The notes under the pieces are model-generated. The model was not told the DNA's origin. It worked only from the letters and a program-made list of their open reading frames with translations, and did not search any database. This document shows positions 18,672 to 27,567 of a stretch of 64,000 nucleotides of DNA, piece after piece (within the stretch, counting starts at the first letter, position 1; the number at the start of each line of letters is the position of its first letter). Source of the stretch: Glycomyces sp. YM15 (lineage in GTDB: Bacteria; Actinomycetota; Actinomycetes; Mycobacteriales; Micromonosporaceae); NCBI RefSeq assembly GCF_016918015.1, contig NZ_JAERMK010000009.1:1-64000 (forward strand), given 5' to 3'. The position numbers and the translations under genes are program-made.

Positions 18672-19673
18672 TCACAGGCGCCCGTCGGCCAGGATCTCCT
18701 GGGCGCGCGCCTGCATGTCCTCGGCGCGCCGGTGGAACGAGTAGAACTCCTCCTCGTGGCCGCTCACGTAGGCGATCAGGTACTCCCAGAACACGTCCTC
18801 CCGCACCTCCTGCAGCCGCGACTCGGCATGGCACGCGGCGTCGTCCCCGGCGGTCGCCAGCACCTCCTCGGCCAACCTCGCCTCGGCCTCCTCAAGGGAC
18901 ATCGAATGCTCGATCTGCCAGGCGGCCTTGAGGTCCCCGGCCCTGCTGAACAGTGCGCCGCGCAGCTGGATCGGCTCGCCGTAGTCGTGGCCGCGCTCGT
19001 CCATGCAGTCGGCCCAGGCCGTCAGGGCCTCGGCGACCCGGTCGTCGCGCTCCCAGCCGGTGCTGCCGCGGGCGCCCGCGAGCCCGGCGTGGTTGAGGTA
19101 GTCCGGGTAGGCGCCCTCGGCGAGGGCGTCCTCCGCTTCGCGCATGCACCCGCCCCCGGCGCGCTCGGATTCGCCCACGTCGGGCAGCAGCACGGTCTCG
19201 GCCTCCATGCCCGGCGAGCCGTAGTACGCCTCGTAGTAGGCGTCCTGGTCCGCTCGCGGCAGATCGGAGAACGGGTCCGGTTCAGTGTAGACGTCCTCGC
19301 CGTCCGCGCCCTCGTAGACGAGCGTGATGGCGGGGTCGTCGACCCGGATGCCGTAGATCTCCTCGGGCGGCAGGGCGAGGTCGGGCTCGGAGTAGACCCA
19401 CGGGCCGAGCAGGTCGTCGAGGCCCGGGGACGCTTCGTACTCGACCGCGAGGGGGTGCACGGCGAAGCCCCGGTTCTCGACGCAGAGCGTCGCGACCCGC
19501 TCCATGGCCTGCTGCACCTGGTCGGCCGACGCCATGTTGTCGGCGAGCACGGCCTCGGCGGTCGCGCGGTCGATCGGTTCGGGAGGCTCGGCGCAGGCGG
19601 CCGACAGCGCCGCCGCGAGCAGGGCCGGGACGCCGAGAGCGGCCCGGCCCAGGCGACCGCGAAGGTCAGGCAT
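18672..19673 (-). CDS. Putative lipoprotein of unknown function
   Basis: The 333-residue product has an N-terminal signal with a lipobox-like LSAAC ending at about residue 27 and a mature chain rich in Glu, Asp and Ala. It contains scattered Cys residues, and two predicted helical, Glu-rich stretches lie near the C-terminus (EEAEARLAEEVL, EEEFYSFHRRAEDM). I recognise no domain. The start codon overlaps the end of the upstream secreted-protein gene (ATGCCTGA), so the two are translationally coupled and probably act together at the cell surface. Confidence 0.7.
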   Translation of the reverse strand: MPDLRGRLGRAALGVPALLAAALSAACAEPPEPIDRATAEAVLADNMASADQVQQAMERVATLCVENRGFAVHPLAVEYEASPGLDDLLGPWVYSEPDLALPPEEIYGIRVDDPAITLVYEGADGEDVYTEPDPFSDLPRADQDAYYEAYYGSPGMEAETVLLPDVGESERAGGGCMREAEDALAEGAYPDYLNHAGLAGARGSTGWERDDRVAEALTAWADCMDERGHDYGEPIQLRGALFSRAGDLKAAWQIEHSMSLEEAEARLAEEVLATAGDDAACHAESRLQEVREDVFWEYLIAYVSGHEEEFYSFHRRAEDMQARAQEILADGRL

Positions 19674-20085
19674 AGGACATCTCGGTGTGGCAGCCCGAGC
19701 CGCAGCCCGAATGCCAGGACTTGTAGACGCCGTTGCGGTAGTACCGCAGCGTCACCGGATTGCCCACCGTCGCCTGGCTGGAGGACTGGCGTTTGCCGGT
19801 GCTCCCCCCGCCGCTGGAGTTGGCGTAGTAGACGTTGACCCAGGCGTAGTGCGAGCCGCACGTGGTGAAACGCGAACGCCACCGCACCGTCTCGCCGTAG
19901 TCGTCGCCGTTCGTGGTCGACACGCCCGACCACCAGTCGTCGCAGGTCATCGTGTAGAACACGCCCCCGGCGCTCGCCGTGGACGGCAGCGCGGCCATGC
20001 CGCCCGCCACGAGCACGGCCAGTGCGGCCGTCGCTCCGATCCGGCGCAGCGCGAGGGTTAGAGTGGACCGAGGTCCCCTGTTCAT
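19666..20085 (-). CDS. Small secreted four-cysteine protein
   Basis: Unknown function. The 139-residue product has a Sec signal peptide (cleavage near STASA-GG, about residue 38). The mature part of about 100 residues is rich in Tyr, Ser, Gly and Trp, with four Cys ([24 protein letters not shown]), which could form two disulfides. The ATG at 20085 follows a GAAGGAG ribosome site. It is the first gene of a two-gene unit with the lipoprotein gene. The pair is inserted between the YbjN gene and gpmA relative to mycobacterial order. Confidence 0.72.
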   Translation of the reverse strand: MNRGPRSTLTLALRRIGATAALAVLVAGGMAALPSTASAGGVFYTMTCDDWWSGVSTTNGDDYGETVRWRSRFTTCGSHYAWVNVYYANSSGGGSTGKRQSSSQATVGNPVTLRYYRNGVYKSWHSGCGSGCHTEMSYA

Positions 20086-20429
20086 TCGGACTCCTTCCAG
20101 GGCAGGGTGATTCACGGCGCGCGGTCATCTCGGTTGGCGCCTGTGACCGCGCGCTGACCAGACGCTATCGGCACCTTCGGTCGTCCACAAGGTGCAGTTG
20201 CAGATATGGCACACCGTCCCATGACGTGGACCATCCATCACGAACCGGCACAACGCGAACGACCTGCGTACGCGGTCGCGGGCCGAGCGGTTCGCGCCCG
20301 GTTTCCGCCTGGTTCGAGCCGGCCCGCGCTCCTCACCGGCGGGGACGACCGCCCGTGAGGAGGCGACCTCGGCCACACCTGTGGCTTGACCGGGCGGCAG
20401 GGCAGCGGGCGAGACGGCAGGATAGGGGT
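20086..20429. other. 344-bp intergenic region upstream of gpmA
   Basis: Divergent promoter region for the secreted-protein unit and gpmA. I see no gene, tRNA or strong hairpin here. Composition is similar to the flanks. Confidence 0.5.
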
Positions 20430-21182
20430 ATGACCGCTACTCTCGTGCTGCTTCGCCACGGCGAAAGCGAATGGAACGCCAAGAACCTGTTCACCGGCTG
20501 GGTCGACGTGAGGCTGTCGGCCTCGGGCGAGGACGAGGCCCGCCGCGGCGGGCGGCTGCTCGCCGAAGCCGACCTGCTGCCGGACGTCGTGCACACCTCG
20601 CTGCTGCGCCGCGCCATCAACACCTCCGAGCTGGCGCTGGCCGAGGCCGGCCGCTCCTGGATCCCCGTCAAGCGCTCCTGGCGCCTGAACGAGCGCCACT
20701 ACGGCGCACTGCAGGGCAAGGACAAGGCCGCGACGCTCACCGAGTACGGCGAGGAGCAGTTCATGACCTGGCGCCGCTCGTACGACGTGCCGCCGCCCGC
20801 GATCGAGGCGGGCTCCGAGTTCTCGCAGGACGGCGACGCCCGTTACGCGGACCTCGCCCCCGAGATCCTGCCGGCCACCGAGTGCCTGAAGGACGTCCTC
20901 GAGCGGATGCTCCCCTACTGGTACGACGGGATCGTTCCCGACCTCAAGGCCGGGAAGACCGTGCTCGTCGCAGCGCACGGCAACTCGCTGCGCGCGCTCG
21001 TGAAGCACCTCGACGGCATGTCCGACGAGGCCGTCGTCAAGCTGAACATCCCCACCGGGATGCCGCTGCGCTACGAGCTGGACGAGGCCACGCTCAAGCC
21101 CACCGTGACCGGCGGCGAGTACCTCGACCCCGAGGCCGCCGCCGAGGCCGCCGCCGCGGTGGCCGCGCAGGGCAAGAAATAG
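20430..21182 (+). CDS. gpmA: 2,3-bisphosphoglycerate-dependent phosphoglycerate mutase
   Basis: Glycolytic and gluconeogenic enzyme interconverting 3- and 2-phosphoglycerate in the cytosol. The 250-residue product has the phosphohistidine motif [10 protein letters not shown] with H10, the GWVDV and [14 protein letters not shown] segments of the dPGM branch, and the second catalytic His, H183, in AAHGNS. The C-terminus is Ala rich ([16 protein letters not shown]). It lies 34 bp before senX3, an order conserved with mycobacteria (gpm1-senX3-regX3). Confidence 0.96.
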   Translation: MTATLVLLRHGESEWNAKNLFTGWVDVRLSASGEDEARRGGRLLAEADLLPDVVHTSLLRRAINTSELALAEAGRSWIPVKRSWRLNERHYGALQGKDKAATLTEYGEEQFMTWRRSYDVPPPAIEAGSEFSQDGDARYADLAPEILPATECLKDVLERMLPYWYDGIVPDLKAGKTVLVAAHGNSLRALVKHLDGMSDEAVVKLNIPTGMPLRYELDEATLKPTVTGGEYLDPEAAAEAAAAVAAQGKK

Positions 21183-21216
21183 CCCGGATGCGCACTCTGG
21201 GTTAACAGAAGGTGAC

Positions 21217-22515
21217 ATGCGTTGCGGCCCGGCGTTCGACGCCGGGCTGTTTCGCGCTTACGCTGGGGTCGTGGCCCACCATGATTCGCCGCCGCTCGCG
21301 GGCCTGCGCAAGAGCGCAGGTCGCGTCCTCACCGGCCTGGCCGCGGGAGCCGCTTTCGGCGCCGCCGCCGCAGCGCTCCTGCGCACCCGGCAGCGCGGCA
21401 CCCCCCGCCCCGATGTCCGCACCGCCGCCGTCGCCGACTCCCGCCCGTGGGAGGCCGCGACCGACCTGCTGCGCACCGGCGTGTGCCTGGTCGACGACCA
21501 CAACCGCGTCCTCTACACCAACCGGGCCGCCCGCGACCTGGGCCTGGTGGACGACCACGAGATCATCTCGCTGACGCTGCGGGCGCTGCTCGCGCAGGCC
21601 CGTCGCTCCGGCCGCTACCGGGACGCCGAGATCGAGGTCCCCAAGCAGGTCATGGGCGAGCCGAGCGCGGTGAGCGTGCGGATCACGCCGCTGCCCGACG
21701 GCGTGTCCGTGGCCGAGTTCCAGGACATCTCCGAGCTGCACCGGGTCGAGCGGGTGCGCCGCGACTTCGTGGCGAACATCAGCCACGAGCTGAAGACCCC
21801 GGTCGGCGCGATGCAGATCCTGGCCGAGGCGCTCAAGGACGCCGCGGAGGACCCCGACGCGTCGGCGCGGTTCGCCGCGCGGATCCAGTCCGAGTCGAAG
21901 CGCATGAACCACCTGGTCACCGACCTGCTGGAGCTCTCGCGGCTGCAGGGTGCGGAGAAGCTGCCGGACCCCGAGCCCGTCGAGGTCGACCGGATCATCG
22001 CCGAGGCCTTCGACCAGACGCGGATAGCGGCCGAGGAGAAGGGCATCGAGCTCACCTGTTCGGGCGTGCGCGGCGCGGAGGTGCTCGGTTCGGAGTCCCA
22101 ACTCGTGACCGCGGTGAAGAACCTCGTCGGCAACGCCATCTCCTATTCACCTGAGGACACCACTGTCGAGGTCTCCACCTCGATCACCTCCCCGACCGGG
22201 CATCTGGCGGGGGTCCAGATGGTGTGCATCGCCGTGCGCGACCAGGGGATCGGCATTCCCGCCGAGGAGCTCGACCGGATCTTCGAGCGGTTCTACCGGG
22301 TGGACGCGGCGCGGTCGCGCTCGACCGGCGGCACCGGCCTCGGCCTGGCGATCGTCAAGCACGTGGCGGTCAATCACGGGGGTAGAGTCGAAGTGTCCAG
22401 TATGCCCGAAGCCGGATCAGTGTTTACCTTGATGTTGCCTGCTCGTTCCCTTCCGTCCGACGCCGCGGCACCGGAATCGGATGCAATCGGAACAACCCAG
22501 CAAGCCGGCCTGTAG
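21217..22515 (+). CDS. senX3: SenX3-type sensor histidine kinase (phosphate two-component system)
   Basis: Membrane sensor kinase that phosphorylates RegX3 during phosphate limitation. In the 432-residue product a short N-terminal region with one hydrophobic segment (about residues 37-50, VLTGLAAGAAFGAAAAAL) precedes a PAS-like domain (VCLVDDHNRVLYTN). The DHp box ISHELKTP has H190. The ATPase domain has N (NLVGNAISYSP), G1 (VRDQGIGIP) and G2 (GTGLGLAIVK) boxes. Compared with mycobacterial SenX3, the N-terminal membrane part is short. The ATG at 21217 follows AGAAGGTGAC; a GTG at 21271 is an alternative start. Confidence 0.92.
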   Translation: MRCGPAFDAGLFRAYAGVVAHHDSPPLAGLRKSAGRVLTGLAAGAAFGAAAAALLRTRQRGTPRPDVRTAAVADSRPWEAATDLLRTGVCLVDDHNRVLYTNRAARDLGLVDDHEIISLTLRALLAQARRSGRYRDAEIEVPKQVMGEPSAVSVRITPLPDGVSVAEFQDISELHRVERVRRDFVANISHELKTPVGAMQILAEALKDAAEDPDASARFAARIQSESKRMNHLVTDLLELSRLQGAEKLPDPEPVEVDRIIAEAFDQTRIAAEEKGIELTCSGVRGAEVLGSESQLVTAVKNLVGNAISYSPEDTTVEVSTSITSPTGHLAGVQMVCIAVRDQGIGIPAEELDRIFERFYRVDAARSRSTGGTGLGLAIVKHVAVNHGGRVEVSSMPEAGSVFTLMLPARSLPSDAAAPESDAIGTTQQAGL

Positions 22516-22527
22516 AAAGGTTCACTC

Positions 22528-23214
22528 GTGACCCGCGTGCTCGTAGTTGAAGACGAGGAATCGTTCTCCGATGCCCTCTCCTACATGCTCCGCAAGGAGG
22601 GCTTCGAGGTGGCCGTCGCCGCCGACGGCGACGCCGCCATCAAGGAGTACGAGCGCGCCGGGGCCGACGTCGTCCTGCTCGACCTGATGCTGCCGGAGAA
22701 GTCCGGCACCGAGGTCTGCCGTGAGCTGCGGGCGAACTCGAACGTGCCGATCATCATGGTCACCGCCCGCGACTCCGAAGTGGACAAAGTGGTGGGTCTG
22801 GAGCTGGGCGCGGACGACTACATCACCAAGCCCTACTCCTCCCGCGAGCTCGTGGCCCGCATCCGCGCGGTGCTGCGCCGCTCGGCCGAGCCCGACGACC
22901 CGATCGTCACCGTCCTGGAGGCCGGGCCGGTGCGCATGGACGTCGACCGCCACACCGTCACGGTGAACAGCGCCGACGTGCAGCTGCCGCTCAAGGAGTT
23001 CGAGCTGCTGGAGATGCTGCTGCGCAACGCCGGTCGCGTGCTCACCCGCGGCCAGCTCATCGACCGCGTCTGGGGCGCGAACTACGTGGGCGACACCAAG
23101 ACCCTCGACGTGCACGTCAAGCGCCTGCGCTCCAAGATCGAGCCCGAGCCGGGCAAGCCCCGCCACCTCGTGACGGTGCGCGGCCTCGGCTACAAGTTCG
23201 ACCCGCACGCCTAG
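22528..23214 (+). CDS. regX3: RegX3/PhoP-type response regulator
   Basis: OmpR/PhoB-family DNA-binding response regulator, partner of SenX3, controlling phosphate-starvation genes. The 228-residue product has the acidic pocket (VVEDEE), the phosphoacceptor D52 in VVLLDLMLP, the T/K switch residues (VTARD, KPYSSRELVARI) and a C-terminal winged helix (LTRGQLIDRVWG, TLDVHVKRLRSKIE, TVRGLGYKF). A GTG start follows GAAAGG, 12 bp after senX3. A PHO-box-like repeat lies just downstream of the gene. Confidence 0.95.
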   Translation: MTRVLVVEDEESFSDALSYMLRKEGFEVAVAADGDAAIKEYERAGADVVLLDLMLPEKSGTEVCRELRANSNVPIIMVTARDSEVDKVVGLELGADDYITKPYSSRELVARIRAVLRRSAEPDDPIVTVLEAGPVRMDVDRHTVTVNSADVQLPLKEFELLEMLLRNAGRVLTRGQLIDRVWGANYVGDTKTLDVHVKRLRSKIEPEPGKPRHLVTVRGLGYKFDPHA

Positions 23215-23238
23215 CGCGCCCTGCGGCCACGGCCGGTC

Positions 23239-23260
23239 GTTCACCTGCCGTTCGCCTGGT
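23239..23260 (+). promoter_or_regulatory. PHO-box-like direct repeat (candidate RegX3 site)
   Basis: Two adjacent 11-bp units, GTTCACCTGCC and GTTCGCCTGGT, match the actinobacterial PHO-box pattern of 11-bp direct repeats starting GTTCAC. The site lies 24 bp after the regX3 stop and 68 bp before the aldo/keto reductase start, so the reductase gene is the likely target. Assignment to RegX3 is inference from proximity and family. Confidence 0.6.
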
Positions 23261-23273
23261 GAATCTGCGGCTC

Positions 23274-23306
23274 GCAAGCGTCACCGAGGGCAGTGACAAC
23301 GCTTGC
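23274..23306. terminator. Interrupted hairpin between regX3 and the aldo/keto reductase gene
   Basis: Arms GCAAGCGT and ACGCTTGC pair over 8 bp, with a further CAC/GTG pairing inside after a 3-base bulge. It could terminate senX3-regX3, or act as an operator for the next gene, whose start is 22 bp downstream. Confidence 0.45.
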
Positions 23307-23327
23307 CCCTCCGGATAGGCTGCACTC

Positions 23328-24323
<996 letters not shown>

Positions 24324-24334
24324 ACGCACCGCGG

Positions 24335-24361
24335 CCGGGCCGCCCTGGCGGGCGGCCCCGG
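24335..24361. terminator. Terminator between aldo/keto reductase and hsp20 genes
   Basis: An 8-bp GC stem (gggccgcc / ggcggccc) with a 6-base loop and partial outer pairing lies between the two converging genes. Confidence 0.65.
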
Positions 24362-24372
24362 TCGAGCAAGCG

Positions 24373-24825
24373 CTACTTGATCGTGATGCGCTTCTGCTCC
24401 GCGGACTCCTTCTTCGGGATCGCGATGCACAGCACCCCGTCCTTGAGCTCGGCGCTCGACTTGTCCGCGTCCACGGCGTGCGGCAGGCGCACCGTGTACT
24501 CGAACTGGCCGCTGCGCCGGCTCGAACGGCGCACGTCGTTGCCCTCGTGGTGGTCCTCGCTGCTGTACTTGCCGCTCACCGAGAGCTGCTGGCCCTCGAT
24601 GTCGATCGAGAGATCCTCCCGCTTGACACCGGGCGCCTCGATGTCGATGTGGTACTCCTTGTCGTTCTCCGACATGTCCACCAGCGGTGTCCACGCCTGA
24701 TCGCCCACGTCCGCGGACGGGAAGTACGGGCCCATCATCCGGTTCATGTACCCGGCGAAATCATCGAGAACGGACATCGGATCGGAGCGCTCGATCGCGC
24801 CCCTGCGCATGGGAAGCCTGGCCAT
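24373..24825 (-). CDS. Small heat shock protein, Hsp20/alpha-crystallin family
   Basis: ATP-independent chaperone holdase that keeps unfolding proteins soluble. The 150-residue product has an Arg-rich N-terminus, the alpha-crystallin domain from about residue 45 (TPLVDMSENDKEYHIDIEAPG start) with the hallmark DGVLCIAIPK near the end, and a short KKESAEQKRITIK tail with an I-x-I-like anchoring motif. The start follows a perfect GGAGGAG ribosome site. It is monocistronic. A heat or redox regulator site (HAIR/CIRCE) is not obvious upstream. Confidence 0.93.
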   Translation of the reverse strand: MARLPMRRGAIERSDPMSVLDDFAGYMNRMMGPYFPSADVGDQAWTPLVDMSENDKEYHIDIEAPGVKREDLSIDIEGQQLSVSGKYSSEDHHEGNDVRRSSRRSGQFEYTVRLPHAVDADKSSAELKDGVLCIAIPKKESAEQKRITIK

Positions 24826-24982
24826 CGTTCTCCTCCTCCAATCGTTCGGCGGCCGCTCGTGCCGCCGCGTCAGAGGATGCCCGCCCAGGTGCGGCCTAAT
24901 CCACCGCCGGAGGGGCGACACCCGCCCCGATCGGTGAGACGCTGGAGGGAGCAACCGGCCCTGCAACGACGAGGAACGCATC

Positions 24983-25414
24983 ATGGCCCCGCTGATCTCG
25001 ACGATCGACATCGACAGGCCCCCCGACGTCGTGTTCGCCTACGCCACCGATCCGACCCGCTTCCCCGAATGGCAGCGCGACGTCATCCGCGTCCAGATCC
25101 TCGACGACGAGGAGTTCATGACCGTCCGCCGCTTCGTGGGCGCCGAGCGCACCACGCTCCAGCGGATCACCGCCGACGACCCGCCTCGGCACTGGGCCGC
25201 CGAAGGCGTCGAAGGCGCCATCCGGCCCCACGCCACCGTCACCGTCTCGCCGCGCGACGACGGCGCCCACTCGAGGGTCGTGTTCACGCTCGACTTCGAG
25301 GGCCACGGCATGGGCGCCGTGCTGCTCCCGATGGTGCGCCGCGCCGCCGAGAAGGGCGCGCCCGTGAGCCACCGGCACCTCAAGGAGATCCTGGAACGCG
25401 ACTCAGCGGAATGA
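24983..25414 (+). CDS. SRPBCC (START/polyketide cyclase-like) family protein
   Basis: Small cytosolic protein of 143 residues predicted to bind a hydrophobic ligand. The N-terminus STIDIDRPPDVVFAYATDPTRFPEWQRDV is the classic SRPBCC start, in two parts: the I-D-x-P-x-x-V-F-x-Y beta strand and the FPEWQ segment. The helix near the C-terminus (LLPMVRRAAEKGAPVSHRHLKEILE) completes the fold. The ligand is unknown. It follows a GAGGAACG ribosome site and overlaps the end of the convergent flavoprotein gene by 12 bp. Confidence 0.85.
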   Translation: MAPLISTIDIDRPPDVVFAYATDPTRFPEWQRDVIRVQILDDEEFMTVRRFVGAERTTLQRITADDPPRHWAAEGVEGAIRPHATVTVSPRDDGAHSRVVFTLDFEGHGMGAVLLPMVRRAAEKGAPVSHRHLKEILERDSAE

Positions 25415-26650
25415 CTGCAGCGCTTCGGAACTCGGCGGGTCGGCCGCGCGGATGAGCGCCTCGATCTCGGCCGTCCGGTCCCAGGAGTTCACGGCCATGC
25501 CCGCGAGCACGCGGCCGCCCTTGGTCCAGAACGCCACGAACTCCAGCGACTCGATGCTCCCGGAGACCACGACCTCGTCGTAGGCGTCCGGCCCGGCCAC
25601 GAACCCGAGGTACTCCATGCCCAGGTCGTACTGGTCGGTGAAGAAGTACGGCAGCTTGTCGTACGGCGCCTCGTCCCCGAGCATCGCCTTCGCGGCGTGC
25701 GGTCCCGAATCGAGCGCGGTCTGCCAGTGCTCCACCCGGATCGGGCGTCCGTAGTGGAGGGACGGGATGCTCGCGACGTCACCGGCGGCCCACACGTCCG
25801 GACCGCTCGTGCGCAGCGTCCCGTCGACCGCGATGCCGCCGCCGAGTTCCTTGGGGCGCAAGTTGATCCCAGCCTCGACCGCGAGCCCCGTATTGGGCGT
25901 GGCGCCGACCGCGAGCAGCACGACGTCGGCGTCGACGCGCTTCCCCTCATCGGTCTCCACGCCGACCGCCCGCCCCTCCTCCCCGAGGATCTTCGCGACC
26001 TGGGTGCGCCGCAGCAGCTCCACGCCGTGGTCGGTGTGCAGGCGGCCGAAGACGAGCCCCATCTCCGGGCCGAGGACCCGTTCGAGCGGCTGCGCGCCGA
26101 GCCCGAACACCGTGACCTCGCGGCCGAGCTGCCGCGCGGAGGCGGCGACCTCCATGCCGATCCAGCCGTCGCCGACGATCGCGACGTGCTCGGCGTCCTT
26201 GATCGCGGCGTGCAGCAGATCGGACTGCTCGACGGTGCGCAGCAGGTGCACGCCCTGGAGATCCGCGCCCGGGATCGGCAGCGGGCGGGGACTGGAGCCG
26301 GTGGCGATGAGCAGCTTCTTGTAGTCGATGGTGGACCCGTCCGCCAAGGCCAGCCGCCGCAACGCGGTGTCGAGCCCGGTCGCGGGCTCGCCGGTGCGCA
26401 CCTCCGCGTTCTGTGCGTACCAGCTCTCGTCGACGGTGAACACGGCCGAGCGGTTCGCCTCGCCGCGCAGATAGTCCTTGGAGAGCGGCGGCCGCTCGTA
26501 CGGCCGGTGCGCCTCCCCCGTGACGACCACCAGATCGCCCTCGAAGCCCTCGTCGCGCAAGGTCTGCGCGGCCTTCGAAGCGGCCAGCCCGCCCCCGACG
26601 ATGACGTACGGCGCGTTGCCGGGCGACTCCCTGTACGGTGCACTGTTCAT
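25403..26650 (-). CDS. FAD-dependent ferredoxin reductase-like oxidoreductase
   Basis: Pyridine-nucleotide disulfide family (Rieske/P450-type ferredoxin reductase). Such proteins pass electrons from NAD(P)H through FAD to a ferredoxin. The 415-residue product has the FAD GxGxxA motif as VIVGGGLAASKAA, the RPPLSKDYLRG segment, the ATGSSPRPLPIPGADL box, an NAD(P)H Rossmann motif VAIVGDGWIGMEVAA (second Gly of GxGxxG changed to Asp-Gly context), and VWAAGDVASIPS for FAD. A C-terminal dimer domain follows. The ATG at 26650 follows a GGGGGGACG ribosome site. No ferredoxin or P450 gene is adjacent, so the electron acceptor is unknown. Confidence 0.88.
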   Translation of the reverse strand: MNSAPYRESPGNAPYVIVGGGLAASKAAQTLRDEGFEGDLVVVTGEAHRPYERPPLSKDYLRGEANRSAVFTVDESWYAQNAEVRTGEPATGLDTALRRLALADGSTIDYKKLLIATGSSPRPLPIPGADLQGVHLLRTVEQSDLLHAAIKDAEHVAIVGDGWIGMEVAASARQLGREVTVFGLGAQPLERVLGPEMGLVFGRLHTDHGVELLRRTQVAKILGEEGRAVGVETDEGKRVDADVVLLAVGATPNTGLAVEAGINLRPKELGGGIAVDGTLRTSGPDVWAAGDVASIPSLHYGRPIRVEHWQTALDSGPHAAKAMLGDEAPYDKLPYFFTDQYDLGMEYLGFVAGPDAYDEVVVSGSIESLEFVAFWTKGGRVLAGMAVNSWDRTAEIEALIRAADPPSSEALQSFR

Positions 26651-26840
26651 CTGCGTCCCCCCAAGTATCGACAAGTCCGCTCCTGAGCGCCTCCGGCTCG
26701 ACGGGCGGCGGGTCGGCCCCATTGTCCCGCGATCAGGCGCGATCGGGTCCGTTCGGCGGATTCCCACCAGCGCGCCCCGCAATCCCCGCCCGAGGGGAAT
26801 CTCGCTCGCTTCCCCGGGCGCGGCTTGGCAAGCTGACCGC

Positions 26841-27110
26841 ATGACCGGGACCCTCCCCCACTCCGCCGCGCACACCGAACACGGCGACGCCGCGATCGCA
26901 CGCGACGGCGAGATCCTCCGCACCGAGGTCGGCTCGGGCCTGCACGGCATCGCGATCGCAGGGACCGACGACCACGACGAGATGGGCGTCTTCGTCGAAC
27001 CGCCCGAATGCGCGATCGGCCTGCGCGGCCCGATGGACCACTACGTGTGGCGGACCCAGCCCGAAGGGCACCGCTCGGGCCACGGCGACACCGACCTGGT
27101 CATGTACTCG
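26841..27110 (+). pseudogene. Truncated RlaP-type nucleotidyltransferase (RNA-repair polymerase-beta superfamily)
   Basis: About 90 codons survive from an ATG at 26841. The segment VGSGLHGIAIAGTDDHDEMG, the following EPPECAIGL, and HYVWRTQPEGHRSGHGDTDLVMYSL match the N-terminal half of RlaP-like nucleotidyltransferases (PF10127), which occur in phages and RNA-repair operons. The similarity stops at 27110, exactly where the convergent phosphatase gene ends (its stop is 27111-27113). Beyond this the plus-strand frame stays open to 27638 only as antisense of that gene. The C-terminal half is therefore lost, probably by deletion that joined two genes tail to tail. The family call is from remembered motifs. 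Confidence 0.7.
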
Positions 27111-27533
27111 CTAGAAATCGCCGTAGGCGACTTGCAGGCAGGTCAGGCCCAGCTCCTCGCGCCACATGCGCACGACCTGGTCGCGGTCGTCGAGTACACA
27201 AAGGACATCGCGGTGCGCCAGGTGGGCTTCGTAGAGCTCGCGTTTGACGGTCGAGTCGCGGCGGTTGTCACCGGCCTTGCGCATGTACAGCTCGAAGTCG
27301 GCCAAACCGAGGTGCCGTTTGAGCCAAGTCAGGGTCTCGGTGCGGCACACCTCGTCCCGGCCCGAGAGGAACACGATCTTGTGCCCGCACCGGGCCAGCG
27401 CCTGGACGACGGCGATGACCGACGGGTTCGGCGCGTCCTCGCCGACCCGGTGAAAATGAAACGGCGACCGGGGCTTCTCGCCGAGGCGAAGCGCGACGGT
27501 CCCGTCGATGTCGACGATGACGACCTGAGGCAT
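27111..27533 (-). CDS. Polynucleotide kinase-type 3'-phosphatase (HAD, PNKP phosphatase domain)
   Basis: Stand-alone domain of 140 residues related to the C-terminal phosphatase of T4 polynucleotide kinase/phosphatase, which removes 3'-phosphates from broken RNA or DNA ends. HAD motifs are present: VDIDGTVAL (I, two Asp), FLSGRDE (II), MRKAGDNRRDSTVKRELYE (III, Lys) and VLDDRDQVVRMWREELGL (IV, Asp pair). The ending LQVAYGDF is also typical. The ATG at 27533 follows GGAAGGAA. It lies 34 bp after the P-loop kinase gene on the same strand, so the two may together supply kinase and phosphatase activities. No RNA ligase is present here. Confidence 0.85.
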   Translation of the reverse strand: MPQVVIVDIDGTVALRLGEKPRSPFHFHRVGEDAPNPSVIAVVQALARCGHKIVFLSGRDEVCRTETLTWLKRHLGLADFELYMRKAGDNRRDSTVKRELYEAHLAHRDVLCVLDDRDQVVRMWREELGLTCLQVAYGDF

Positions 27534-27567
27534 GGGGTTCCTTCCAAGGGGGTTCGGCTGGGCCGCT

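Noticed and set aside
21199..21216. PHO box upstream of senX3 (GTCACCTTCTGTTAACCC on the minus strand)
   Set aside because: The two half-sites are 10 bp apart rather than 11 and only weakly match; the sequence also serves as the senX3 ribosome site.
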